Shown: positions 9,885-19,014 of the stretch, piece after piece
Numbering within the stretch: position 1 is the stretch's first letter
Layout: every line of letters starts with the position of its first letter
DNA from: Ascoidea rubescens DSM 1968
Lineage: Eukaryota; Ascomycota; Saccharomycetes; Ascoideales; Ascoideaceae
NCBI RefSeq assembly: GCF_001661345.1
Contig: NW_017962916.1
Span: 9,369-73,368 of the forward strand
Length of the DNA: 64,000 nucleotides
Direction of reading: 5' to 3'
The notes under the pieces: generated by a model
What the model was told of the DNA's origin: nothing
The model's input: only the letters and a program-made list of their open reading frames with translations
Database searches by the model: none
Translations under genes and position numbers: made by a program

Positions 9885-10194
9885 AAGGAAAGAAACAAAT
9901 TGATAAAATATAAGTACAAAAATGATCCAATAGAAGAAGATTTTAAAATAAGAATAGGTATTAACAAAAAGAATTTTAAAACATCAGCAGACAAATTAAA
10001 GAATATCCAAAAATACATAATAAGATATTGAAAAGAAATAAAATTATCAAAAAAAGTACATGAAAAACTCAAAAATTAAAAACAAAAACAAAAACAAAAA
10101 TAAAAATAAAAATAAAAATAAATTTAGACCATTAATATACCAGAAAATAAAATACAATAGTTTTGTTTGTGAATTCAAAGTGTACCAATATGGC
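9885..10194. other. A-rich 3' region between the 9555 ORF and SWE1
   Basis: 310 very A-rich bases ending in AAAACA and AAATA type short repeats (10075-10125), typical of convergent yeast 3' ends. It contains the in-frame extension of the preceding ORF; nothing else was seen. Confidence 0.5.
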
Positions 10195-13100
10195 TTAATT
10201 CGAAAAGTCGTAATTATATGTCATATCAGCATATGATATATCTCCATTATTGGAGTTGTTATTAATTATTATTTCATTTTTAATTGCTCCATTTTTGTAG
10301 CTATCATTACTGTCGATGGTGACTAGTTGATTGCTCAAGTTCTTACTAAGAGAGCCATTCAAGTTAAATTTTTCAATATAGTAATAATTCTTCACACTTT
10401 TGAAATTTTTCAAGTATTCATAGATATCTAGAATATTGTTTTCATAGATATTACTTTCAGTATTGCTGTTTGATTTCTTGATTGACTGCAGTTTTTGAGT
10501 TTTCAATATATCGTTGTAACTTGAGTCTTTAAAATAAATCTTGGATCTTCTTCGACTACCATTATTACAGTCATTATTATCATTTTCCTCTCCAATTACT
10601 TCATCGTCATTAATTTGTTCCAAATCAAACTTTGGTCCATATTCGCCTTCATAAACTATTGCTCCTGCTTTTCTTCTTAGTTCAATGTATTGTAATTCAT
10701 AGAGGTTTAATAATTCTTCAGTCGATGGCCTGTTTGTAGGGTTTGGCTCAATCATCCAATGAACGATTAAATCAAGAGTTTCTCCATCTTTAATAAAATT
10801 ATTTAGTTGCTTGTCAACAATCGAGCCCATTCCCATACCAAAGTTCTTACTTCCCCTTTCTAATACGTCGTTTAAAGAAGAAAATAAATTAATTGAAGAA
10901 TCTGCTGTTATGTTGGTCATGTTGGTTAATGTTAGATGTGAACTACCACCTCGAGAGTTGTAAGATTTTGAAGTTGGAGTTGTTGACATTGTACTAGAGA
11001 CTTTTAATGAATTCAAGTTTAAATCTCTACTACTCAAGTTTCCAGCATCTGACAAGTCTCCCGACCTTAGTTTTTGCCAACTTAAACCGTTATCTGGTAA
11101 ATAAATATTAGCTGCAATTTCTACCATCATTAATCCCAATGAGAATATATCTGCTGGTTTCCCATACTCAGACTTTAACAATATTTCAGGGGCAATATAT
11201 TCACGATCGCCTTCTTTCTCAAATGAAGATCTAATAATGCTTCTTTTATTGTTATCAATAAATTCGTTATCTAATTTTGTTGATAATCCAAAATCTCCAA
11301 TTTTAAGCCAGCCTTCAAAATTAATAAAAATGTTTGCAGGTTTAATATCTAAATGCAATATGTTGTTTGAATGCAAAAAATTCAAGCCTGCCAAAACCTC
11401 AATTAAAATTTTCCAAATTCTAAACTCATCCAATTTTTCATTACTTCCACTTTTTAATAAAAATTTGTCTAATGAACCATTTTCACAATACTCTGTAATT
11501 ATGTAGTTGAAATTATTAAAGTTGAAATTTGTTATATAATTTAGCAAGTAGTCAGACCCGGAAATTTTATTTTTATTTTTTTTAATCAAATTTAAAATTT
11601 CGATTTCTTCATTAGGATTAAAGTTGATTAATTTTTTATTATTTGAAACAATATTCATTGAAAAATCTTCTTCAAGAGAATTACTAAAAATAAAAGCCAC
11701 TTTGTCATTTTCATTGGACTGATTTTGATATCTTTTTCTAAAAATTTTTGATGAAGGATATTTACTTCTTTTGACAGCGTATTTGAAATTTTTGTATCCA
11801 ATTTCATACACTATAGAAAATTCTCCCTGACCGATTATTCTAACATTATTGGAGTACTTTGCCATGAGAAAATCATCCATTAGTGTAGACTTATGAGTAA
11901 AAGAGAATTCATAAAAGGAGTCATTATCATTATTAATGATTGAGGAGCAATCATAGGTTTCGCATTTTGGAGGAGTTTCGGTGTTAAGATTAGTGGCCGA
12001 GTTATTAGGAGTTACTTGATAAACATAAACATTTTCAGATTTATTGTTATTGTCTATTTTGATATTAAGTGAATTGATATTAGTATTGGTATTATTGAGT
12101 TTGGAATTCATGTTATTAATACTCCCGGTCAAAGAGCTTGAGGCTGAAGGCTGTAAGTACATTTCAACAGGAGTCTTGGGAGCCAGCCAATGGGTATTAT
12201 TAAAAGAGAATATATCTTCTTTGGTGGATCTAGATTTAAAATTTTCGTTTTTTTCAATTTTTTGATTAAAAAATTTTTCAGAGTTATTAATATCAGTGTC
12301 AAAGGATGATAATTTCTGAGGAGTTCCCATTAGGCTTCTAATTGAATTTTCATTAGTATCTTTGTTATAATTATAGTTGTAGTTATTCAGGTCAAATTGA
12401 TTGATGTTAAAATCAGATATATCCTTGATGTCATTAACTTCATGTAATTTTTTAATCAAATTTCGATGAACAGGTTTTACATTTTTGATGTCATTTTGAA
12501 AATTGTTATAAACTATGGACTGCCTATTGCTTTTTAATAAACTGCTTGCAGAGGTTGAGTGGTTGTTGTTGTAGAGGTTGTTGTTATTTGAATTGACTTG
12601 CCTTATGGTTGAGTTGGAGATTTGGTGTCTTAAAAAAGTTTGGGGAGAATTGGAAGAGTTTGTATCAATGTCGATATTATCGTTGTTTATATTTAAAGAA
12701 GAGGAGGAGGAATTTGATTGGTTGAATTTAGCTACTAGTCTTATGGAGCTTGAAGTTCTGTTATGATGCCTTGAAAAAGGTTCGTTAGAGAGGTTTGCAA
12801 ACGGTTGTTTTGATAAAGGGGACTTTTTGATTTGATTTGAAGTTGATAAAATTGAAGAGCGGATCGGTTGACGGAATAAAATTTTCAGCTTTGAATTTAT
12901 CGTTGGACTGTTTGAAGGGGAGGTTGTTGAAGAGGAGGAGGATAGTGAGGAGTTACTTGGGTTGGAGAAGTTAATAAATCTAGAAGACTTTTTCTTGGAA
13001 GATTTGTTTATAATTTCGTTGATTGAAGAGTTGTCAGGTATTTCGGTGTCAAAATCCATTTCAATGTCAATGTTGTCAAGATCATTTTGGTTTTCAATTT

Positions 13101-14652
13101 CTAATTGATTTTCTATGTCGTGGTTTGAGGAATTGAAGATTGAGGTTGATAATTTTGATTTTTTTGATTGAATATTTTGAAATTTTAAGGGCGAGAGAGG
13201 CTTTTTACAGGGGGTATCAGGTATTTTTTTTGAAAATTTATTTGGATAAGGGCTATTTGTGTTGGTGGTATTGGCGGTAGTGGAGTTGTTGGAGGAAGAG
13301 GAAGAAATAGAGGTGAATAGGTTTCTAAAGTTTTTATTTTTGAATTTATGCTTATTTTTAAAGGTGAAGGGAGATTCTGGGGTATTTAAGTTCAAGTTGC
13401 GAATTTTGCTTGATTTTTTTGATAGGAGGCCAGAAGAGATGAAGGCAGTTTGTAAGGGTTTAACGAATTTATAGGATTTGGAAGGGATTGAGGAATCGTT
13501 AATTTGGTTGAGAGAAGAGTTGTTGTTGCTGTTGTTGTTTTTGTTGTTGTCGTTGTTGTTATTGGTATTGTTTATGAGGAATTGGTTTGAAGAGAAATTT
13601 AAAGACAATTTGAAGTTAGATAAGGAAGATTTTTTGGGTATAGTTGGAGCAGAAGAGGACCGTATTGAAGAATTTGGGGAAAAGAATTTGGTGGATTGAG
13701 ATTGAGATTGAGGTTGAAGTTGGGCATGATGATTTGGAGTTGAAGTTTGTAGTGAGTTTAAAGTTGAGTCAGATAAGGTAATTAGTTTATTTTTGATGGT
13801 GGTATTTGGGAAAGATTTAGAGTTTGAGGAATTAGTGGATAGGTGTGAAATATCGTTGGAAGAGAGGTTGGAAGAGTTTGGAGGAGAGTAAGAGGAGAAA
13901 AGAGAATTTGAAGAGAGGTTTGAAGTGTTTGAGGTGTTTGAAGTGTTTGAGAGAAATTTTTTGTTTGAGATTTTTGTTTGAGAGTGGTTGGAAAAGTCGT
14001 TATCGGCATCATTATCGGCATCATTATCAGTGTCGTTGTTTTCGTTGTCGGTATCATTATTGGAGGTATTGTTTGTGTTGAGTTTGAAGGGAGACCAGTA
14101 TTTGACATCGTCGTCAATGCTAGAGGTTAGAGTTGGAAATCTCTTTGAATGAGAAGGACGCAGAGGGTTGTAATGAAAATCTGATTTTGATCTGAATATT
14201 GAGGTAGATTTTTTCTTTTTTGGGATATTAATAGAATTCAATATGTTGGTGTTATTCTGGATATTATTGTTTTGAATATTGTTAATCTGAAAGTTATTGT
14301 TGGTATTGGTGTTGGTATTGGTATTAGTGTTATTTATGGTATTATTTATGGTATTATTTATGGTATTATTTATGGTATTATTTATGGTGATGTTTGAGCG
14401 GTGTGGGTAGTTAACGGAATTTGAATATTTGAATAGTTTATGACTTTTGTGCTTGGGGAAATTATGGTTATTGTTGTTATGAATATAATTATTTTGAGAG
14501 AGATGGTTGATGGGTATATGAGAGGAGGAATTTATGGAGGAAGTTGAGTTATTGAAAGTTGGAGAGTTTGAGTATATTTTAGAGACAGATCTCTTTGATC
14601 TTATTTTTGGGGAATTAGAAGTTAGAATGTTGTTATGGATGTTATCGTTCAT
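10195..14652 (-). CDS. SWE1: Wee1-family mitotic inhibitor kinase Swe1
   Basis: 1,485 aa from ATG 14652. Wee1 kinases phosphorylate the conserved Tyr of Cdk1 and delay mitosis; in budding yeast Swe1 monitors bud formation. Residues 1-900 are low-complexity (Asn, Ser, Thr runs) with many Ser/Thr-Pro sites that could be CDK targets. The kinase domain spans about 925-1316: Gly-loop GQGEFSIVYE near 941, HLDIKPANIF (catalytic Asp 1102), DFG at 1120, and EGDREYIAPEIL, a Wee1/Swe1-type activation segment. A Ser/Thr-rich insert lies after SLGLMMVEIA in the C-lobe. The C-terminal 170 residues are Asn-rich. It is longer than S. cerevisiae Swe1 (819 aa), mostly through N-terminal low-complexity sequence. 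A cluster of forkhead-type motifs lies upstream. Confidence 0.93.
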   Translation of the reverse strand: MNDNIHNNILTSNSPKIRSKRSVSKIYSNSPTFNNSTSSINSSSHIPINHLSQNNYIHNNNNHNFPKHKSHKLFKYSNSVNYPHRSNITINNTINNTINNTINNTINNTNTNTNTNTNNNFQINNIQNNNIQNNTNILNSINIPKKKKSTSIFRSKSDFHYNPLRPSHSKRFPTLTSSIDDDVKYWSPFKLNTNNTSNNDTDNENNDTDNDADNDADNDFSNHSQTKISNKKFLSNTSNTSNTSNLSSNSLFSSYSPPNSSNLSSNDISHLSTNSSNSKSFPNTTIKNKLITLSDSTLNSLQTSTPNHHAQLQPQSQSQSTKFFSPNSSIRSSSAPTIPKKSSLSNFKLSLNFSSNQFLINNTNNNNDNNKNNNSNNNSSLNQINDSSIPSKSYKFVKPLQTAFISSGLLSKKSSKIRNLNLNTPESPFTFKNKHKFKNKNFRNLFTSISSSSSNNSTTANTTNTNSPYPNKFSKKIPDTPCKKPLSPLKFQNIQSKKSKLSTSIFNSSNHDIENQLEIENQNDLDNIDIEMDFDTEIPDNSSINEIINKSSKKKSSRFINFSNPSNSSLSSSSSTTSPSNSPTINSKLKILFRQPIRSSILSTSNQIKKSPLSKQPFANLSNEPFSRHHNRTSSSIRLVAKFNQSNSSSSSLNINNDNIDIDTNSSNSPQTFLRHQISNSTIRQVNSNNNNLYNNNHSTSASSLLKSNRQSIVYNNFQNDIKNVKPVHRNLIKKLHEVNDIKDISDFNINQFDLNNYNYNYNKDTNENSIRSLMGTPQKLSSFDTDINNSEKFFNQKIEKNENFKSRSTKEDIFSFNNTHWLAPKTPVEMYLQPSASSSLTGSINNMNSKLNNTNTNINSLNIKIDNNNKSENVYVYQVTPNNSATNLNTETPPKCETYDCSSIINNDNDSFYEFSFTHKSTLMDDFLMAKYSNNVRIIGQGEFSIVYEIGYKNFKYAVKRSKYPSSKIFRKRYQNQSNENDKVAFIFSNSLEEDFSMNIVSNNKKLINFNPNEEIEILNLIKKNKNKISGSDYLLNYITNFNFNNFNYIITEYCENGSLDKFLLKSGSNEKLDEFRIWKILIEVLAGLNFLHSNNILHLDIKPANIFINFEGWLKIGDFGLSTKLDNEFIDNNKRSIIRSSFEKEGDREYIAPEILLKSEYGKPADIFSLGLMMVEIAANIYLPDNGLSWQKLRSGDLSDAGNLSSRDLNLNSLKVSSTMSTTPTSKSYNSRGGSSHLTLTNMTNITADSSINLFSSLNDVLERGSKNFGMGMGSIVDKQLNNFIKDGETLDLIVHWMIEPNPTNRPSTEELLNLYELQYIELRRKAGAIVYEGEYGPKFDLEQINDDEVIGEENDNNDCNNGSRRRSKIYFKDSSYNDILKTQKLQSIKKSNSNTESNIYENNILDIYEYLKNFKSVKNYYYIEKFNLNGSLSKNLSNQLVTIDSNDSYKNGAIKNEIIINNNSNNGDISYADMTYNYDFSN
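14341..14388 (-). repeat. 12-bp tandem repeat within SWE1 coding sequence
   Basis: Four exact copies of ATTATTTATGGT (plus strand), preceded by a near copy. On the coding strand it encodes repeated Asn-Thr-Ile-Asn. It is an in-frame minisatellite in the disordered N-terminal region. Confidence 0.9.
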
Positions 14653-15424
14653 GTTGGTGAAAAAACGAGATGGAGAAATAAGAAAGATGGGAAGAAGAAT
14701 GAGGTTGAATGGGGTTAAATGAAGATGAATGAAAATGAAAATGAAGATGAAAATGATAAGAAAAATGAAAATGATTAGAATAAAGAAAAGAGAAGAAACG
14801 AGAAGAAGTAATTGAACAGATCAAAAGAATCCAGAAAGAGTAAGTAGTTGGCAAAAAGTGGAATAATGGGATTAGTGAAATAAAATAGCTGAGTAACTGA
14901 ATATTTGAGAAGCCAATAAGACGAGAAAACTAAAGCAGCAAAATGGGCAAATCAGAAACACATTTGGTGATTTGAAGATAGGGATCAAAACTGGGAATGA
15001 TATGAGACTCAGCGATATGGAGCTGTTGAGAAAGGAGAAGAGGAAGAAGGAGCAGTGAGGGCGATGGAACTCTGGGATCAGGCCAAAAATGGCAGCAGAG
15101 GCTGTTTGTGCTGCGTTTCCTGTTGTTGACACTTCGTTGTTTACGCTTCGTGACGCTGCGCTGTTTACGCTTTGTTTACGCTTTGCTGTTTACCAACAAA
15201 AACAGAATGAAGGTGTTTGTTTATGCCCGGCGCGACACGTGTGCGTCTCGTGTTGTTGTGGCGGGAGTGGCGGTAGAGTAAACAGCGAACGGTATGGGAG
15301 GCACTGTACAGTAGCAAGCAGTGAGGGTAAACAATAGTGCAATTAGATATAGAAATTAAAGATATAGATATAGATATAGAAAGACAAAGATGGAAAACTA
15401 ATGATACAGGGCAGTTCCTACCAC
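14653..15424 (-). promoter_or_regulatory. SWE1 upstream region
   Basis: 772 bases between the SWE1 start and the 3' end of the GPI-type gene. The part near SWE1 is A/G-rich on the plus strand (14650-15060). The distal part (15080-15340) is unusually GC-rich and carries the forkhead-motif cluster listed separately. Short overlapping frames in the GC-rich part look spurious. Confidence 0.6.
15138..15333. promoter_or_regulatory. Cluster of forkhead-type motifs (GTAAACA/TGTTTAC)
   Basis: Exact TGTTTAC at 15138-15144, 15162-15168, 15173-15179 and 15187-15193, and GTAAACA at 15278-15284 and 15327-15333. A near match TGTTTAT is at 15218-15224. GTAAACA is the core site of Fkh1/Fkh2-type factors. A given 7-mer counted on both strands is expected about once in 8 kb of random sequence, so six in 196 bases is a strong enrichment. 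The cluster lies 485-680 bases upstream of the SWE1 start. Confidence 0.7.
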
Positions 15425-16018
15425 CTACAAGGTCAACAAAGCAAGACCTCCAGACACCATACCCCCAATCATGAGGCTCGCAGCTGTTGACAAGGGTCTG
15501 CTGGGGTCGTTCACTCTCTTGCCCAACCATCTCACTGAGCCGGATCCATTGGACGAGGCAGAGGTTTCCTCAGAGCTGCTTTTCTTCTTCTTCTTCGAGC
15601 TGCTGCTGCTTTCGTCGTCATCTTCCACTGTGCTGCTCTTTGCCTTTTTGCTTTTACTCGAGCTCACAGCGGTTTGTGTTTCGTCTTCGTCGTCAGCACC
15701 GGTCATGCTTCCGTAGAGGTACTCGTCGTCTTCAATGGCCCCAGTTAGGAACTCAATTTCGTCTTCTTCTTCATCGACCACTGCAACGCTGCTGCTGGCG
15801 GCTCTGATAGTACTGGAGGGAGATGCAGATGATCTGGAGGGACTCACTGAACTCTCACTTTCACTTTCGTCCTCACTCTCACTGGTGGCTCTTGCATTAG
15901 AGCTGGAGGATGATCTGGTGACAGTAACAACTTCTGCTTCTTCTTCCTCCTCAGTGCTAGCACTGTTGGCCAATCCGTGTAAGGACAATATTATCATAGC
16001 ATATAATTGGATCTTCAT
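15425..16018 (-). CDS. Ser-rich secreted protein, probably GPI-anchored
   Basis: 197 aa from ATG 16018. The N-terminus (MKIQLYAMIILSLHGLANSA) is a signal peptide with likely cleavage after ANS. The mature part is almost wholly Ser, Glu, Asp and Lys, with alternating acidic and Ser blocks. Near the C-terminus there is a small polar patch, a LGKR dibasic (possible Kex2 site), and then a hydrophobic tail (SLMIGGMVSGGLALLTL). This layout fits a GPI-anchored cell-wall or plasma-membrane protein. I cannot assign it to a named family. The gene has higher GC than its neighbours. A TATA element lies 119 bases upstream of the start. Confidence 0.7.
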   Translation of the reverse strand: MKIQLYAMIILSLHGLANSASTEEEEEAEVVTVTRSSSSSNARATSESEDESESESSVSPSRSSASPSSTIRAASSSVAVVDEEEDEIEFLTGAIEDDEYLYGSMTGADDEDETQTAVSSSKSKKAKSSTVEDDDESSSSSKKKKKSSSEETSASSNGSGSVRWLGKRVNDPSRPLSTAASLMIGGMVSGGLALLTL

Positions 16019-16695
16019 TTTGCTTTCTTTACTTATAGTGGTATTTCGTATTAATATCTAAAAACTAATACAGAACTTGTATTGTGTGCAAAATTTAAAA
16101 TCACTCTCCTAAACTCCACCATGTCTTTTCTGCGATTATATATACCTTCCTGATTTCTCACTTTCTGCCCATTCACTACCAAGTCTATCAACTCACTACC
16201 GCCATATTTCTCTTAAGCTCCATTCATTTGCTCAACATTCATTTTCCGCACTGATCGTGTTTCGCTCCCGTTCCCCTTTGTTATTGCAATCCCTTTCTGT
16301 TCTAGATTCTCGTTCCATCGCTCTGCCCGCATTTTTGTTGCTTCCGTCCCCTTTTGTTTTGCAAATACCATCAAGAATGTGTTTTCATTCCCACTGGTTT
16401 TCGCTTTGTTATTCTTCTTTCTATTGTCACACTTCTCATTTCATCTTTCAGTTTACAGCACTTTTCCTTCTCAATTTAGTGCTTTACTGCTTTCCTTAAT
16501 TTCACTCTGCTTTTCGCTATTCGCCATAGTATTCGCCCAACAATCTCAATTTCACACTATTCACCTAACAATACCAAAAATATCACCAACACTATCGATG
16601 TTATCAATATTACCATATCTCTTGATTCCCCTTATTTAGTACTGGCCTTCTTGATCTCCCTCCGTCATTTCCTTCTACAATTATCATTTCTCTCA
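16019..16695. promoter_or_regulatory. Pyrimidine-rich intergenic region upstream of the GPI-type gene
   Basis: 677 bases between the GPI-type gene start and the NRM1/WHI5 3' end. It is C/T-rich on the plus strand. The short plus-strand frames at 16257-16639 are hydrophobic by composition alone (TTT/CTT/TCC codons) and I do not treat them as genes. It carries the TATA element for the 16018 start. Confidence 0.5.
16137..16144 (-). promoter_or_regulatory. TATA element of the Ser-rich GPI-type gene
   Basis: TATATATA, 119 bases upstream of ATG 16018, within the usual yeast range. Confidence 0.5.
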
Positions 16696-17385
16696 TCATT
16701 CTTTTTTCCTGTTTTTCTCTTTCTCACTTTTACTTTCTCTATCATCCTCTCCAACTTTCCCTGGCTTCTTTTCTAATGAAACTGGACTGAAATTTATATA
16801 AAAACTAGGCGAGCTGGCCCTCGATCTCCTACTAAATTCCCTCATTGGTGTAGACGTTATAATCGATGACGATGATCTACTTACTTCCTTTCGAGGTGAT
16901 GGACTTCCTGCCAAATACATTAACAAATCTGCTCCTTCAACATCTTTCGTACTTCTATCTTTCTCTTCTCTTTCACCTTCACTATCTGAATTCCTTGTAT
17001 TCTTAAGCTGTTGTAAAAATCCATTCACTTTCTTTCCATCATTTATATCTTCTTCTTTATCATGTTCTTCATTATAAACATATATACATGACTTCAATGG
17101 CGAGCTACTAATGGTTCTTGTCTTTTTTTTTCTAGGTGGCGTTTTATTGATCTTAAACACTGCTTTTCTAGGCACTATTGCTTTGCTACTGCAATTGCTA
17201 TTAACATCCTCAGCAATTACTTTTCTTCTGTTAAACGCTGAAGCTTTTATCAAGTTACTTTTAAGTTTTCTGGATAATTGTAGTATTTTGATTTTCTTTA
17301 ATATTTTTTGTTTTAATAGTTCTTCGTTATCATCGTGATTGTTATTGTTATTGTTATTACTATCAGTACGGTGATTGATGTTTTG

Positions 17386-17434
<49 letters not shown>

Positions 17435-17517
17435 GTGTTGTTATTGTTACGTTTTCTACTTGTATCGTGATTAACGTTGTTTTGATCTTTCGAAACTGCT
17501 TCCACTTTTTGATCCAT
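16696..17517 (-). CDS. NRM1: Whi5/Nrm1-family G1/S transcription co-repressor
   Basis: 273 aa from ATG 17517. Whi5 and Nrm1 bind SBF or MBF and repress G1/S genes. Two short motifs support the call. Residues 74-100 (KKIKILQLSRKLKSNLIKAS) resemble the basic-hydrophobic Whi5 domain. Residues about 194-208 (EGADLLMYLAGSPSP) fit the GTB motif, which ends in a hydrophobic run plus SPSP, that docks on SBF/MBF. Many Ser-Pro sites (SSSP, TPMR, SSPS, FSPV) suit CDK control. An Asn tract (about residues 24-60) comes from an ATT repeat. An MluI box (ACGCGT, the MBF site) lies 290 bases upstream, consistent with the known MBF-Nrm1 negative loop. Whether it is called Nrm1 or Whi5 cannot be decided here; the rest of the protein is disordered. 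Confidence 0.72.
17386..17434 (-). repeat. ATT microsatellite encoding poly-Asn in NRM1/WHI5
   Basis: About sixteen uninterrupted ATT triplets on the plus strand, read as AAT (Asn) on the coding strand. Likely length-variable between strains. Confidence 0.9.
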
Positions 17518-17596
17518 TGATGTGATTTCAATTTATTTTAGGAAACACTTTGTGTGGTATCAAAATCACTTTGCTTTTGGAATTAGAATTTCTATT

Positions 17597-17651
17597 GTTT
17601 ATGTGTAGTTTATGTGTAGTTTATGTGTGGTTTATGTGTGGTTTATGTGTG
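17597..17651. repeat. Five tandem 11-bp units, GTTTATGTGTA/G
   Basis: Units at 17597-17607, 17608-17618, 17619-17629, 17630-17640 and 17641-17651, differing only in the last base (A, A, G, G, G), followed by a decayed copy. They lie 80-134 bases upstream of the NRM1/WHI5 start. Confidence 0.9.
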
Positions 17652-17806
17652 GTATATGTACACGCAATGCTATTCTGTTATTATTTTGATGTTATTGTTA
17701 TTGTTATTTTGGTTTTCCTGTCATTTTCTCTTTTTTTCCTGATTTTAAATAATAAATCTCTTTTTCTCTCGTTTTTTCTTGTTTTGTTTTTCTCGTTGCC
17801 AGTGGA

Positions 17807-17812
17807 ACGCGT
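17807..17812. promoter_or_regulatory. MluI cell-cycle box (ACGCGT)
   Basis: A palindromic ACGCGT in the context AACGCGTTTT, 290 bases upstream of the NRM1/WHI5 ATG. It is the binding core of MBF (Mbp1-Swi6). Confidence 0.55.
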
Positions 17813-18092
17813 TTTCTAACTTTTTTTTTGCCCGAAATGGTTTCTGCCTAATTCAGTCAACAACTTTGCACTTGAAACAATCCCAAAGTTTATGTTGATG
17901 TTTTGTTTACAATACTGTTACCGTATGTTTAATAAGAAGCCAGCTCCAAATTAAAAAATGCCTATTTATAATATATAACTAAATTCAAAAAAAAAGAAAA
18001 AATTGCCCAATCACAACAAAATAAAAATATTAAGCCCACAAAAATAAATCTACTGCTAATCCAAGAAAACTCATATAATTATTCACCAAAAA

Positions 18093-18863
18093 CTAAATGG
18101 AACCAAACAAGAAAATAACAGAAATTAAAAACGTAACCAATAAATTGGTTCGGAAGTTGATACTATTGTTTTTTTGAACCAAGAAACCACTGTATCCATT
18201 TGACGATCCTGAAGATTCACTAGTAGATGAAGTTGAGTTGCTTTTGCTCTTAGACTCTGACTTTGATTCAGATTCACTATCATTATCACTATCAGTCTCT
18301 CTTTCAGATGTACTATCATCTTCATTATCGTCAATTGTCATCACAGTTTCATATTTAGACGTTATAGTTGTGTCCTTTGAAGTTATTAATTCAACTGCCT
18401 GAATTGTAGTAGTGTATAAACCTTTTTTATCACTTGATGCATCAGATTTGGAGGCAGTCAATAATGACTCAGGGGTCCACCATACTGTTTGAGTTGGAGT
18501 CCACCAAACAGTGGTCGAGGGAGCATCAGAAACAGTATTCTCCTTGTTTTGAGTCTTATCCTCGGCTTCAGATTCAATTTCTTCCTTTTTTGTGATTGTG
18601 ACTGTAGCGCTGTCTTTGTTCTTGTTATCAGCTGAGTCGGTTGAGTCAGCTGACTCAATTGCTGTCATTTTCGTATCCTCTTTATCCTCTTTATCATCTG
18701 CTTTATTATCATTACTGCTTGAATCATCTAGACTGCCTGATAAATCAGCCGGAATAGGAACTGCATTGGCAGTTAGTGAATTCAAAATCACTAGAAAAAC
18801 ATAGCAATTGATAGAAATCAACGAAGACGAAGAAACAAAAGTTGATAATCCACTTGACACCAT
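18093..18863 (-). CDS. GPI-type cell-surface protein with a WWTP repeat
   Basis: 256 aa from ATG 18863. A hydrophobic segment (residues about 8-34, ending LTANA) is a signal peptide. The mature chain is Ser, Thr, Asp and Lys-rich. Residues 117-135 carry the same motif twice, eight residues apart: TTVWWTP and QTVWWTP. A Ser/Glu/Lys-rich stalk (182-220) follows, then SSNGYSG and a hydrophobic C-terminal tail (about 238-256), which is the GPI signal pattern. I do not recognise the family. It is divergently transcribed from PFK2, with a TATA element 144 bases upstream of its start. Confidence 0.7.
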   Translation of the reverse strand: MVSSGLSTFVSSSSLISINCYVFLVILNSLTANAVPIPADLSGSLDDSSSNDNKADDKEDKEDTKMTAIESADSTDSADNKNKDSATVTITKKEEIESEAEDKTQNKENTVSDAPSTTVWWTPTQTVWWTPESLLTASKSDASSDKKGLYTTTIQAVELITSKDTTITSKYETVMTIDDNEDDSTSERETDSDNDSESESKSESKSKSNSTSSTSESSGSSNGYSGFLVQKNNSINFRTNLLVTFLISVIFLFGSI

Positions 18864-19006
18864 TGGAATAAGAAAGTTAAAGTCACCTAATATATAATAG
18901 TAAGATCAATGTCAAAAGCAAAAGTCAGAGAAATCAGTATAAACAAGTATGGTCTTCACTATAGTTGAATCCGGTTCATGAAAAACGACTCTTGAGGATG
19001 GAGAGG

Positions 19007-19014
19007 TATTTATA
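19007..19014 (-). promoter_or_regulatory. TATA element of the WWTP GPI-type gene
   Basis: TATAAATA read on the minus strand, 144 bases upstream of ATG 18863. Confidence 0.5.

Larger units (their letters stand above)
17518..18092 (-). promoter_or_regulatory. NRM1/WHI5 upstream region
   Basis: 575 bases with an 11-bp tandem repeat (17597-17651), an MluI box (17807-17812) and a forkhead-type TGTTTAC (17904-17910). A plus-strand frame over the repeat is only a product of the repeat. The distal 150 bases are A-rich and form the 3' region of the next gene. Confidence 0.55.

Noticed and set aside
17597-17651. 11-bp repeats as an internal telomere array
   Set aside because: Only five units, and the telomere repeat of this species is not known; kept as a tandem repeat only.
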